Part shown: in pieces, positions 8,996-18,464 of the stretch | How the letters are laid out: every line of letters starts with the position of its first letter | Position numbering within the stretch: the stretch's first letter is position 1 | DNA from: an uncultured Paraburkholderia sp. | GTDB lineage: Bacteria; Pseudomonadota; Gammaproteobacteria; Burkholderiales; Burkholderiaceae | NCBI GenBank assembly: GCA_940747215.1 | Contig: CALNWS010000048.1 | Location: 1 to 34,937 of the forward strand | Reading direction: 5' to 3' | DNA: 34,937 nt | Program-made: the position numbers and the translations under genes | Notes under the pieces: model-generated | What the model saw: the letters and a program-made list of their open reading frames with translations, nothing else | Told to the model about the DNA's origin: nothing | Database searches by the model: none

Positions 8996-9976
8996 TCAAG
9001 GCTGCGAAGTGACCTCCGTTGCGACCTGATTCGCGTGATACGACGAACGCACGAGCGGCCCCGCTACCATTTCGCGAAAGCCCATCTGCATCGCCGCATC
9101 GCGCAGCGCAGTGAATTGCGCGGGTTCCATATAACGACGCACCGACATATGGAAACGCGACGGCGCAAGTTACTGCCCGATCGTTACGATATCCACGTCG
9201 TGCTCGCGCAAATCGCGTAACGTATCGAACAGTGCTTCGTCCGACTCGCCGAGCCCGACCATCAAGCCCGATTTCGTCAGCACGTCGCCATTCTCGCGTT
9301 TGACGCGCGCAAGCAGTTCGAGCGAGCCACGATAGTCTACACCTGCCTGCGCCGCGCGATACAACGCGGGCACCGTTTCGATATTGTGATTTAACACGTC
9401 CGGCCACGCGGCAGAAAGCGCGAGGAGCACCCAATCCACGCGGCCGCGAAAATCTGGCGTGAGTATTTCCACGCGAATCTCCGGCACGCGCTCTCGCATC
9501 AGCGTCACGCAGCGCGCGAAATGCGCGGCGCCGCCGTCGCGTAGATCGTCACGATCGACGGACGTCACCACCACGTAGCGCAACCCGAGCGCGGTAACAG
9601 CGTCGGCAAAGCGCTGCGGTTCGTTCCCGTCGAGCGGTTCAGGGCGGCCATGCGCGATATCGCAGAACGCACAGTATCGCGTACAGATGCCGCCCATGAT
9701 CATGAACGTCGCCGTGCGCTGCGCGAAACATTCGCCGATGTTCGGACACATCGTCTCCTCGCACACCGAATGCAAACGATGCCCACGCAATATCGCGGCC
9801 ATGTTGGCCACGGTCTCGCTCATCATCGGCCGCGCGTGCAGCCACGGCGGTTTGGGCAGCGCATCGCCGTTCGCAACGGGCACGATCTTCACCGGAATGC
9901 GCGCGGGTTGGTCGCCGCTGCGCTTGCCGTGCTGGCCAAGCGCAGTGACGCCCGCGTGATGCTGGGCGCTCTCCAT
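8996..9976 (-). pseudogene. lipA: Lipoyl synthase LipA of the acetoin operon, one nonsense codon
   Basis: LipA is a radical-SAM enzyme that inserts two sulfurs into protein-bound octanoyl groups. Both iron-sulfur motifs are present: CEETMCPNIGEC (auxiliary cluster) and CTRYCAFC (radical-SAM CxxxCxxC). The radical-SAM barrel runs to 'VDIVTIGQ', where a TAA at 9170-9172 replaces the Tyr of GQYLAPS. The same frame continues cleanly with 'LAPSRFHMSVRRYMEP' to TGA at 8996-8998. A single point mutation therefore removes about 57 residues, including the C-terminal SxxR region that binds the auxiliary cluster. The start at 9976 lies 1 bp past the acoC stop. It is a pathway-dedicated paralogue serving AcoC; a housekeeping lipA must exist elsewhere. 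Confidence 0.92.
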
Positions 9977-9977
9977 T

Positions 9978-11092
9978 TCAATGACCCAGGAAGTCGTTGA
10001 GCAGGCGGTTCACCTCGGAGGCCGCTTCCATCTGCACCATGTGCCCTTTGCCGTCGAGCACGTGAACGCGAATATCGCCCTCGAGACCTTGCGCATGCGA
10101 AGCCGGAATGATCTGGTCACGCTCGCCCCCAGATCACGAGCGTACGCGCCGCGAGTTTCGCCACACGCTCGCGATATTCCGTGCGTTGCGTGTCACCGTC
10201 GAATAGAGCCGCAGAGATCTTGCGCAACGCGTCCTGCACGCCTTCGAGACGCTTGTACTTCACGATATCTTCGACGAGCTGACGCGTGACGAGCGCCGAA
10301 TCGGCAAAGAGCTCGCGAGTTGCGGCTTGAGCGTATTGCGATTGCTGCCTTCGGTGAAGCCCTTGATGTATTCGCTGTTGATCTCATTGCCGAATCCTAC
10401 CCCGGCGATCAGCGAAAGCGATGTGACACGCCCGGGTGCTTTCGCGGCAACCGTCATCGCGACGAGCGCGCCCATCGAATGACCCACGAGATGCGCATTC
10501 GTGATGCCACGATCGTCCATGAAGGCGAGCACGCTGCCCGCTAGTTCGTCGGCCCTGCCGGTTTCGACCGCTTTGCCGGATTCACCGTAACCCGGCAAAT
10601 CCAGCGCCCAGACCGTGCGTCGCGCGGCGAGGTCGGCGTGATTGAACAGCCAGTTGTTCAGATCGCCGCCGAACCCGTGAATCAGCACGACAGGTGTGCC
10701 GCCTTCGCCGATCTTCAGAAAACGCACGGTACGTCCGCCGATTTGCACCTTCTCCGGCTGCGGGCCGCTTTCGCCCGCTTCCGCGCTCACCGGCACGAAA
10801 TCGCGCTGGAACGTTTCGACGGCGGCATCGATGTCAGCGTCCGCGGTTTCCGCATCGGCCACTAACGCGAGCAATACGCCAATCGGCAACTTGTCGCCTT
10901 CTCCTGTGCAATCTGACGGCGCAGGATGCCGTCAAACGCACATTCGACGCCGGACAAAATCTTGTCCGTTTCCACGTCGAGGATCTCGTCGCCTTTCGAC
11001 ACCTTGTCGCCGACCGACTTGAGCCAGCCGTTCACCTGCCCCTGCTCCATCGACAAGCCCCATTTGGGCATCGTAACCATATGAATCGGCAT
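9978..11092 (-). pseudogene. acoC: Acetoin dehydrogenase E2 (dihydrolipoamide acetyltransferase, alpha/beta-hydrolase type), two frameshifts
   Basis: AcoC carries the acetyl group in the acetoin dehydrogenase complex. The N-terminal lipoyl domain (MPIHMVTMPKWGLSM...) has the lipoylation motif ETDKI. Near 10900 a frameshift interrupts it, just before the second domain, an alpha/beta hydrolase fold with 'VVLIHGFGGDLNNW' (oxyanion region) and the GHSMG nucleophile elbow. A second shift near 10310 separates this from the tail containing 'LVIWGERD' (acid) and 'GKGHMVQME' (catalytic His), ending 'FLGH' with TGA at 9978-9980. A lipoyl domain fused to an alpha/beta hydrolase is the known proteobacterial AcoC architecture. 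It starts 3 bp after the acoB stop. Confidence 0.9.
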
Positions 11093-11095
11093 TGC

Positions 11096-12108
11096 TTAAC
11101 CTCGCACTTTCAGAACGGCTTCCTCGATCTGCGCAGCCGATGGGATATACATGTCTTCGAGCACGCCTGCAAACGGCGTGGGCGTATGCGGCGCGGTCAC
11201 CATTTCGATCGTCGCCTTCAGCGAATGGAAGGGGAAGGCACGTTGCGCGATCAGCGCGGAGATGTCGCTCGCAATCGAGCAGCGCGGATTCGCTTCGTCC
11301 ACCACGACCACGCGGCCCGTGCGTTCCGCGCTTTCCAGAATCGTCTCTTCGTCGAGCGGCGACGTGGTGCGCAAATCGATCACGTCCACTTCGATGCCGT
11401 CTTTCGCGAGCCTTTCCGCTGCATCCACCGCGTAGTGCACCATGCGTCCATATGTGACGATGGTCGCGTCGTCGCCGTCGCGCACGATGTTGGCTTCGCC
11501 GAACGGAGTGGCGTACGACTCTTTGGGCACGTCGCCTTCGCGGCCGTAGAGCAGTTTGTGCTCGCAGAAAATCACCTGGTCGTTATCGCGGATCGCCTGA
11601 ATCAGCAGACTTTTCGCGTCGTACGGTGTGGATGGGCACATTACTTTCAGTCCGGGAATATGCGTGAATAGCGACGTGAGCATCTGCGAGTGCTGCGCGG
11701 CCGCGCGCAAACCGGCACCCTGCATGGCGAGAATCACGACGGGTGTAACGGCTTTTCCGCCGAACATATAGCGGAATTTCGTGGCCTGATTGAAGATCTG
11801 ATCAAAATATACACGCCCATGAAATCGATGAACATCAACTCCGCCACCAGCCGCATGCCGCACGCCGCCGCGCCCACTGCCGCGCCGATATAACCCACTT
11901 CGGAAAGGGGCGTATCGAGCACACGTCCGGGATATTTGTGAAAGAGGCCTTTCGTTACGCCGAGAACGCCGCCCCACAAATCCTGTTCGCCGGGGGAACC
12001 CGCGCCGCCCGCGTTGTCTTCACCCATCACGATAACGCTTTCATCGCGGGCCATTTCCTGACTCAATGCTTCGTTGATTGCCTGAGAGAATGTGATCTTG
12101 CGTGCCAT
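11096..12108 (-). pseudogene. acoB: Acetoin dehydrogenase E1 beta subunit, frameshifted
   Basis: The beta subunit of the thiamine-diphosphate E1 component. The N-terminus 'MARKITFSQAINEAL' follows GGAGACAGAAC. 'VIVMGEDNAGGAG' and 'LDTPLSEVGYIGAAVGA' are typical E1-beta motifs. Near 11805 the frame shifts within 'FMGVY.FDQIFNQ', and the rest is read in another frame: 'TPVVILAMQGAGLRAAAQHSQ' (E1-beta), 'VIDLRTTSPLDEETI' and 'VVVDEANPRC', ending TAA at 11096-11098. One indel thus splits the protein at one third of its length. Its place between acoA and acoC matches the canonical acoXABC order. Confidence 0.9.
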
Positions 12109-12150
12109 GTTCTGTCTCCATGCAAAGCTATGATTGAGTGACGCTGTGGC

Positions 12151-13135
12151 TTACGGATACGACACGTACACGTCGGTCAACAGATCCTCCGCGGTCGGCA
12201 ACAGTGCGCTCTTCGCGTCGACCACCGAGCTATCCACGAGCGCCTTCACTTCCTTGTCGACGTCACGCAGTTGCGCCGCGCTGAGCAGGTCCGCTTTCAC
12301 GACACGCTCTTCGAAACGCTTCAGGCAATCTTTCTCGTCACGCAGCTTTTGCACTTCGCCGGGCGCGCGATAGGTTTGCGCATCGCCTTCGAAATGGCCA
12401 AAGTAGCGGGAGAATTTCACTTCCACGAGCGTAGGACCGCCGCCATGGCGCGCTCTTTCGATCGCTTCGCCCAGCACTTCGTGCATCGCGAAGAAATCGA
12501 AGCCGTCCACGATCACGCCCGGCATGCCGAAACCGGCCGCGCGGTCCGCGATGTTGTCGGTCGCAACGGACCACGTCGACGATGTGGCTTCCGCGTACCC
12601 GTTGTTCTCGGCGACGAACACCACCGGCATGCGCCAGACGGAAGCGAGGTTCATCGATTCGAAAATCACGCCTTGATTCGACGCGCCGTCGCCGAAGAAA
12701 CACACGCCCACACCGCCCGTCTTCTTGTACTTCGCGGCAAGTGCTGCGCCGCACACGAGCGGGCCGCCCGCACCGACAATGCCGTTTGCACCGAGCATGC
12801 CTTTCGACAGATCGGCGATATGTATGGAGCCGCCTTTGCCGTGGCACACGCCTGTTTTGCGGCCATAGATTTCGGCCATCATCCCGTGCACGTCGACGCC
12901 TTTTGCAATGCAATGCCCGTGACCGCGGTGCGTGGTGGCTACGTAGTCGGAGTCGTTCAGATGCATAATCGTGCCGACCGCCGAGGCCTCCTCGCCCGCA
13001 ATACAGGTGCACGAATCCGGGTATTTCGCCCGTTGCGAATTCGACGTGCAAACGCTCCTCGAATTCGCGGATCGTACGCATCATGCGATACGCCTTCAGC
13101 AGATCGTCCTTGCTCAATTCGGTTGAAACCGACAT
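12151..13135 (-). pseudogene. acoA: Acetoin dehydrogenase E1 alpha subunit, single-base frameshift
   Basis: The ThDP-binding E1 alpha subunit, which cleaves acetoin. The start ATG at 13135 follows AAGGAGACATGCC. 'AYRMMRTIREFEERL' and 'IPGFVHLY' open the protein. One extra T (A on the plus strand, 13000/13001) in 'LYAGEEA' shifts the frame. Downstream the other frame gives 'STYRGHGHCIAKG'-type sequence, 'GKGGSIHIAD' and the ThDP motif GDGASNQG...ENNGYA, ending TAC-GTA-TCC region and stop at 12151-12153. Apart from this one base the protein is well conserved, so inactivation looks recent. Confidence 0.9.
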
Positions 13136-13185
13136 GGCATGTCTCCTTGGATTGACTGCATTGCCTTGTGACTACTGCGTCTCTT

Positions 13186-14267
13186 CACTTCTTCTGTTGA
13201 TGTGGAACTTCGCTTGCCACCTCATTTGCCACTTCTCTGACCAGTTGTCTTGACGCCGAATAGCGCAGCGTGCGTTCGACGTCAACCGTGAGCGGCCCTT
13301 CCCAGTCGAGCGAAATCTCATACCGGTCGCCGCGCTCCAGTTCGATTTCCCGCTCGCCGTCGAGAGCGAGCGTGCCGTGTTCCGTTTCGAGCGGCGTTCA
13401 ATTTCCGACTTCGAAACGCTCGCACGTCCGCATCAAAACGCGTTCGACGCGTCCGGGCGCAATCGGCGCGACGAGCGGCACACCGCTCTCGCCGGGGCGC
13501 GCGAAGCGCATGTGCAAGCCATGTGAAGCCGTGCGCTCGACGGGCACCCACGCGCCGCCGATCGACGAGAGGCCGATGCCGTCGGAAGGCGCGAAGGTCA
13601 GAAAGAGCGTGTCGATGTCGGACGGCTCGGAGATCGCACGAGCGCCAACGAAACGTTGCCGGCTCACACAGACGTTCACGAGGGCGATCTCTTCGCGTCC
13701 GCGATTGGGACCGTCGGCACAGCACACCACGAGCCGCTTGTTGCGCGTGAACGCCACTTCAGGTGGCACGGTGCCGGACACTGCAAGCGCGCCCGTGAGT
13801 CCCGCCATGGCTGCTTCGCGCAGATCAGGAAAGGCGTTGTTGGTGCCCGTCGAAAGCGTGAGCAGAGGCACGCGGCCGCAATGCGCGGCGACGGCGCGAT
13901 ACGTGCCATCGCCGCCGAGCACGGCAATCAGTTCCACGCCTGCGTTCAGCATCGCAGCGACGCCCGCGTGCGTATCCGCGGCGCTATCGGTAATGGGTTG
14001 CTCGATGAAATCGACGGCGGGCCAGCGCTGCTGTGCGCCGACCGCCGTATATGTTTCGAGCGCGCGCAGCAGCAATGCGGCGACGCCGGTGCGGTCTCGC
14101 AAGGTCAGCACGCGTTCCACACCCAGTGCGCCGAGTCCGGCGAGCAGTCGCACCACCATGTTCGCTTACTCGGCTGTCGGGAACACGGACGCGTAAGTCG
14201 TCAGGCGGCGAATGTCGCGACCCGACGCGGGATTCGCGATCACGCCAACGGTAAATGGCGATGGCAC
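13186..14267 (-). pseudogene. acoX: AcoX, NAD-kinase-like protein of acetoin catabolism, two nonsense codons
   Basis: AcoX belongs to the ATP-NAD kinase fold family; its role in acetoin operons is unresolved. I place the start at a GTG (14265-14267), 9 bp after CAGGAGA, giving 'TVGVIANPASGRDIRR'. The nucleotide-binding motif GGDGTYR follows ('AVLGGDGTYRAVAAH'), then 'STGTNNAFP'. An in-frame TAA at 14166-14168 lies between FPTAE and ANMVVRLL, and an in-frame TGA at 13398-13400 after 'FEVGN'. The same frame continues after each stop, the second time into 'TEHGTLALDGEREIEL' and on to a TGA near 13186. It is the first gene of the operon, with a long leader. Two independent stops make it a clear pseudogene. 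Confidence 0.88.
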
Positions 14268-14437
14268 TGTGCTTGTCTCCTGTCCGCTGATACGCGGATT
14301 TCTGTTCGATGCGCCGGGTGACATAGGGCCACTTTTTTCGGCGTCGCTTTTCGTGGAGACAACACTACAAAAGTGTACCAATTTCCCGTGTCGATTGCAT
14401 GAACACACCAAAGTTACTTGTTTAAGGGCTTTTATGC

Positions 14438-14455
14438 ATGCAACGAATCTCCCGG
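14438..14455 (-). promoter_or_regulatory. Candidate sigma-54 promoter of acoXABC-lipA
   Basis: On the minus strand GG-N10-GC occurs with a perfect TTGCAT -12 element and a CGGGAG -24 element (consensus TGGCAC). The GC lies at 14440-14441 and the GG at 14452-14453. It lies between the acoX start and the GTCTCA repeat cluster, as expected for an AcoR-activated promoter. The -24 half is imperfect. Confidence 0.5.
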
Positions 14456-14491
14456 CTGGTTTTCACCGCCATGCGATGCAAGCTTCCAGGC

Positions 14492-14629
14492 GTCTCAGGC
14501 GAACAGCTTCAAGTGATTCATGCGAGACAGCCGCGCCATGCAACCGCGCTCCGAGCCTTGCGCCATGCGGCTTTCAACACGTCTCACCGGTGTCTCGCCT
14601 CGGCATGAGACAAACGTCTCACGCGTCTC
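14492..14629. promoter_or_regulatory. Upstream activating sequences for AcoR (GTCTCA/TGAGAC cluster)
   Basis: The palindrome TGAGACAAACGTCTCA occupies 14606-14621. Further copies or half-sites are GTCTCA at 14492-14497 and 14581-14586, GAGAC at 14523-14527, and GTCTC at 14592-14596 and 14625-14629. Several dyads 50-190 bp upstream of a candidate -24/-12 promoter match the enhancer arrangement of sigma-54 activators. The region lies between acoX and acoR, so it could also autoregulate acoR. Confidence 0.7.
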
Positions 14630-14718
14630 GCATGCTGCAATGCAATGTGATTGATGTTGCGGGATGTGCTACAAGTTCTGCCTGACCTCACCTGTGCGTC
14701 ACTCGCCTGGAGCCGACC

Positions 14719-16855
14719 ATGCCTTAAGTTTCGCAGAATCAGCACATCGAACGCGTATGCGGTGCCATCGAAGGACGATTGCCCGCGCCTGCGGATTCGG
14801 CGCCTCGTTTCGTCGTGGCAACGTTCGTTCGAACAGTACCGGCTTGACCCGGGCGCGGTAATCGGTCCGCGCGTGCTGACGTCGGCCGAACTGCGCGAAG
14901 TGCAGGGAAAGGAAGAAGCGTTTCTGCGTGCGTCGGGCCAATGTCTCACGCGTTTGCACGACATGATTCGTGTTGCCGACTATTGCATAATGCTCACCGA
15001 TGCGCACGGCGCGACGATCGACTATCGCATCGACCGCGAATGCCGCAGCGATTTCAAGCACGCAGACCTGTATATCGGTTCTTGCTGGTCGGAATGCGAA
15101 GAAGGCACCTGTGGTGTCGCCAACGTGCTCATCGATCTCGCGCCTATCACCGTGCACAAGACGGATCACTTTCGCGCGGCCTTCACCACGCTGACATGCA
15201 GCGCCACGCTGATTTTCGCGCCTACGGGCGAGATGATCGGCGTGCTCGATGCCTCCACCGTACGTTCGCCGGATAACCGCGAAAGCCAGCGCCTCGTCTT
15301 TCAACTGGTGCGCCAGAGCGCGGGACTGATCGAAAACGGTTACTTCCTGAATCAGACCACGCAACACTGGATTCTCTTCGGCCATTCGAGCCACAATCTC
15401 GTCGAAGCACAACCCGGGTTGCTGATCGCCTTAGACGAATGCGGCAACCTCGTCGCCGCGAATCGCAAGACATGCGAATCGATTCCCGCATTGAACGGGC
15501 CGCCCCATATCGACGACATCTTCGACACCGCCGACGTGCAGTTGCACGACGTCGCGCGCACCGAAGTAATCGTATACCTGCGTTTGCGGGCAACCGGCGA
15601 GCCACTCTACGCGCGCATCCGCGCACCGCTGAAACGGCCCTCGCGCGTTGCAACTGCTACGTCTAACGGCGTTTCGGTCGGCGGCGCACGGGCCGGCCAA
15701 ATGCATGCACAGAACGCAATGCAAGTCGGCGCGCTCGGGCGCTTTCTGCAAAGCACGGACGCACGCATCGCGCACAACGCATCGGTCGCACTACGTCTGA
15801 TGGGTAAGCGGCTGCCTATTCTGATTCTCGGTGAAATCGGCGTCGGTAAGGAAGTGTTCGCGCACGCGGCACATGATTCGGGCACGCGTCGCACGCGGCC
15901 ATTTATCGCGGTGAATTGCGGTGCGATTCCCGAATCGCTGATCGAGAGCGAACTGTTCGGCTATGCGCCCGGTGCGTTCACGGGCGCTCACAGTCGTGGC
16001 GCGCGCGGCAAGATCGCGCAGGCGCATACCGGTACGCTCTTTCTCGACGAGATCGGCGACATGTCGCCCAATCTGCAAACGCGCCTACTGCGTGTGCTCG
16101 CTGAAGGCGAAGTGATGCCGCTAGGCGGCGATACGCCCGTTCGTGTTGATGTCGACGTGATTTGCGCGACGCACCGCGATCTCGCGCAGATGGTCGCGCA
16201 AGGCACGTTTCGCGAGGACCTGTATTACCGTTTGAGCGGCGCCTGTCTGCCGATGCCGCCGTTGCGCGAACGCGCGGATATCGGCGATGTGATCGCAACG
16301 GTATTCGATGAAGAAGCGCAAAGCGCGGGACATGTCCTGACGCTGGACCCGCGGCTCGCCGAACGGCTCGCGAGTTTCTCGTGGCCTGGCAATATCCGGC
16401 AGTTGCGCAATGTGTTGCGCTACGCATGTGCGATCTGCAATTCATCGCGTGTGGAAATGCAGCATATTGCGCCGGATGTCGCGGCGCTGCTGGACCCGCA
16501 CGGCGAACACGCAAGTACGAATGCCGCGCTTGCGCAGCCCGATTCAACCGATGAACACACGCGCATCGTCGACGCGCTCACGCGAAACCAATGGCGGCCG
16601 AATGCGGCGGCGCAGGCACTCGGCATGTCGCGTGCCACGCTCTACCGGCGCATTGCGAAGCTGGGAATTGTCGGGGCCGCATCGCAGTTGATGCAAACGG
16701 GCGCAATGAATGATCAGAACAGTTGTGCGCCGAGTTCGCGCAAGCTGCGCCATTTCACGGTACTGACGAAGGTTCTGCCCGATGTGTCTAGCGATTCAAT
16801 CATGGCACGCTGGCCACGAGCTTCCGCGACCACACGCACGATGCGTGCGCGATAA
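14719..16855 (+). pseudogene. acoR: AcoR, sigma-54-dependent activator of acetoin catabolism, damaged at the N-terminus
   Basis: The true N-terminus is read from the ATG at 14719 (GGAG upstream). The third codon is TAA, and the frame continues 'SQNQHIERVCGAIEGRLPAP'; one extra base near 14805 shifts it into the long frame. That frame gives a GAF-type sensor ('CIMLTDAHGATIDYRIDRE', 'SECEEGTCGVANV') and an AAA+ domain with Walker A GEIGVGKE, GAFTGA (15971-15988) and 'GTLFLDEIGDM'. A Fis-type HTH follows ('NAAAQALGMSRATLYRRIAKL'). The Walker A Ile replaces the usual Thr (GETG). After the HTH about 55 extra residues run to TAA at 16853-16855, antisense to the small gene at 16714, suggesting the natural stop was lost. 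Most of the frame is open, so a protein with an aberrant N-terminus remains conceivable. Confidence 0.85.
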
Positions 16856-16968
16856 CGAAGCAACGCGCCGATCTGAGGCGCACAACGCCTAGCGGCAAGT
16901 TCGCGTTCGTTTCGTTTCCATACGTGTATCTTCAAGACTATCTGGCGAATTGCAGGGTCGCACGACAT
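16714..16968 (-). CDS. Small hypothetical protein
   Basis: An 84-codon frame with Burkholderia-like codon use, especially from 'NERELAARR' to the end 'VKWRSLRELGAQLF' (TGA 16714-16716). The core 'IGALLRYRARIVRVV' and 'TSGRTFVSTVKW' looks like a small beta-rich domain (a barrel with alternating charged and hydrophobic residues). I do not recognise a family. The start is uncertain: the Met at 16968 has no ribosome-binding site, and the first 18 residues look non-coding, so the 5' end may be lost. It overlaps the apparent C-terminal extension of acoR on the other strand. No function is assigned. Confidence 0.45.
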   Translation of the reverse strand: MSCDPAIRQIVLKIHVWKRNERELAARRCAPQIGALLRYRARIVRVVAEARGQRAMIESLDTSGRTFVSTVKWRSLRELGAQLF

Positions 16969-17012
16969 CCACGGCAGCGGGCCCGAATGCTACCAGGTTG
17001 ATCGGCTATCGT

Positions 17013-17254
17013 CTAGGTTGGTCCGCACACAGACAGGCAAATGCAAATTACTGCGAACCGCCACCGCCATTCGTCCGCGACCTGCCCCATCGTCTTGTGC
17101 GAGCCGTCGCATATCCACGCCATGAACGGACGGTCGAACCGGAAATGCGGTCCGTATTCGCCGGTCAAAAAACGGCGTACGTCTGCGTATTTCTGTAGTG
17201 CGCATCGACGATCGTCGACCTTGTAATCTCTCCGCCGTGCCAGTCAAATTCCAT
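17013..17254 (-). pseudogene. DUF6434-type small protein, frameshifted
   Basis: The start ATG at 17254 follows GGAGTGAAA and gives 'MEFDWHGGEITRSTIVD', then 'YRNTQ'. The frame breaks near 17185 into a TGA, and the next frame gives 'RRFLTGEYGPHFRFDR' and 'PFMAWICDGSHKTMGQVADE'. This order (F-D-W-H-G, Y-R-N-T-Q, G-P-H-F-x-F-D-R-P-F-M-A-W) is that of DUF6434, a short domain of unknown function also found next to SAP domains. After the conserved part it runs into non-family sequence to TAG at 17013-17015, so its tail may also be replaced. Confidence 0.7.
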
Positions 17255-17399
17255 TTTCACTCCATGCCGGTTGTACTGGAACTGCCTCACGCGTCACTTA
17301 TATCACTGCTCGCGGCCATTGTAGCGACTGTCGACACAGGAATTGCACCTACGCACTGAGCCAGAGTAGCATATCCGCTCAACCAGCACAGGGGTGTCA

Positions 17400-18447
17400 A
17401 TGGATCATCGCGTGAGACTCGGCATGGTGGGTGGTGGACAGGGCAGCTACATCGGTGCGGCGCATCGCCTCGCGGCGCGCCTCGACGACTGCTACGACTT
17501 CGTGGCGGGCGCATTGTCATCCGATGCACAAAGCGCCATGGAAAGCGGGTGTCTCCTGCGCCTCGACCCTGCACGCACGTACGCCGATTATCGCGAGATG
17601 GCCCGCGCGGAATCGCAACGCGAGGACGGTATCGACGCCGTGGTCGTCGCCACGCCGAATCATCTGCATGCGCCCGTGGCCAACGCGTTTCTCGAAACCG
17701 GCATTCACGTGATCTGCGACAAGCCGCTCGCCATGTCGCTTGACGAAGCGTTGCAGATACAATCGCTCGCACGGAAAGCGGGCAAGCTGCTGGCCGTCAC
17801 GTACACCTACTCCGGCTATGCGATGGTGCGCCACGCAAGAGAACTCGTCGCGGCCGGCGAACTCGGCGAGATCCGTTTCGTGAATGTCGAATACGTGCAG
17901 GACTGGCTCGCCGAACCGGTCGAGCAGCGCGGCAACAAACAGGCGGAATGGCGGACAGATCCAGCGCGCACGGGTCCGGGCGGCTGTCTCGGCGATATCG
18001 ACACGCATGCGTATCAACTCGCTTCGTTCGTCACCGGCATGCTGCCCACCAAAATCTCTGCAGACGTCGTCACGATGGTGCCCGGCCACAAAGTGGACGA
18101 CCACGTGCAGGCGATGCTGCGCTATGCATCCGGCGCACGCGGCAGCTTGATTGCGAGCCAGATCGCCACCGGCGAGCGAAGGCAACTCACTGCGTCTGCG
18201 TGTATAAGGCACGAAAGCATCACTCTCGTTCGATCAGGAAAGCCCCCGAGTTTCTCTGGTTCACGCCGCTCCCGCAAGTGATCGCGACGCCGCCGCACAA
18301 ATCGAAGCAATCGAGGACGGTCGACCGCTACCCGAATCGAGCCTGCTGCTCGCCACGGTGGAAGACGGCGTGCAAGGCATGCGCTTTATCGAAGCCGCGT
18401 TGCGCAGTTCCGCGCAGAACGGTGTTCGAGTGACGATCGGCAATTAA
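17400..18447 (+). pseudogene. Gfo/Idh/MocA-family sugar dehydrogenase, frameshifted with internal deletion
   Basis: An NAD(P)-dependent oxidoreductase. The Rossmann motif GMVGGGQGSYIG opens the protein, and 'VVVATPNHLHAPVANAFL' and the catalytic 'CDKPLA' follow. The C-terminal domain shows '[16 protein letters not shown]'. I prefer the ATG at 17400 (AGGGG 5 nt upstream) over the GTG at 17394. Near 18180-18240 indels break 'NSLRLRVYGTK' and 'FLWFTPL'. About 50 residues are then missing between that and 'RDAAAQIEAIEDG'. The end 'VRVTIGN' with TAA at 18445-18447 is in another frame. It faces the isomerase and ABC genes and belonged to the same sugar or polyol pathway; the substrate is unknown. 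Confidence 0.87.
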
Positions 18448-18464
18448 GCCGCGTTCACAACTCT

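Noticed and set aside
12271..13155. Plus-strand open frame opposite acoA
   Set aside because: It is a shadow of the acoA coding strand, without motifs or a plausible start.
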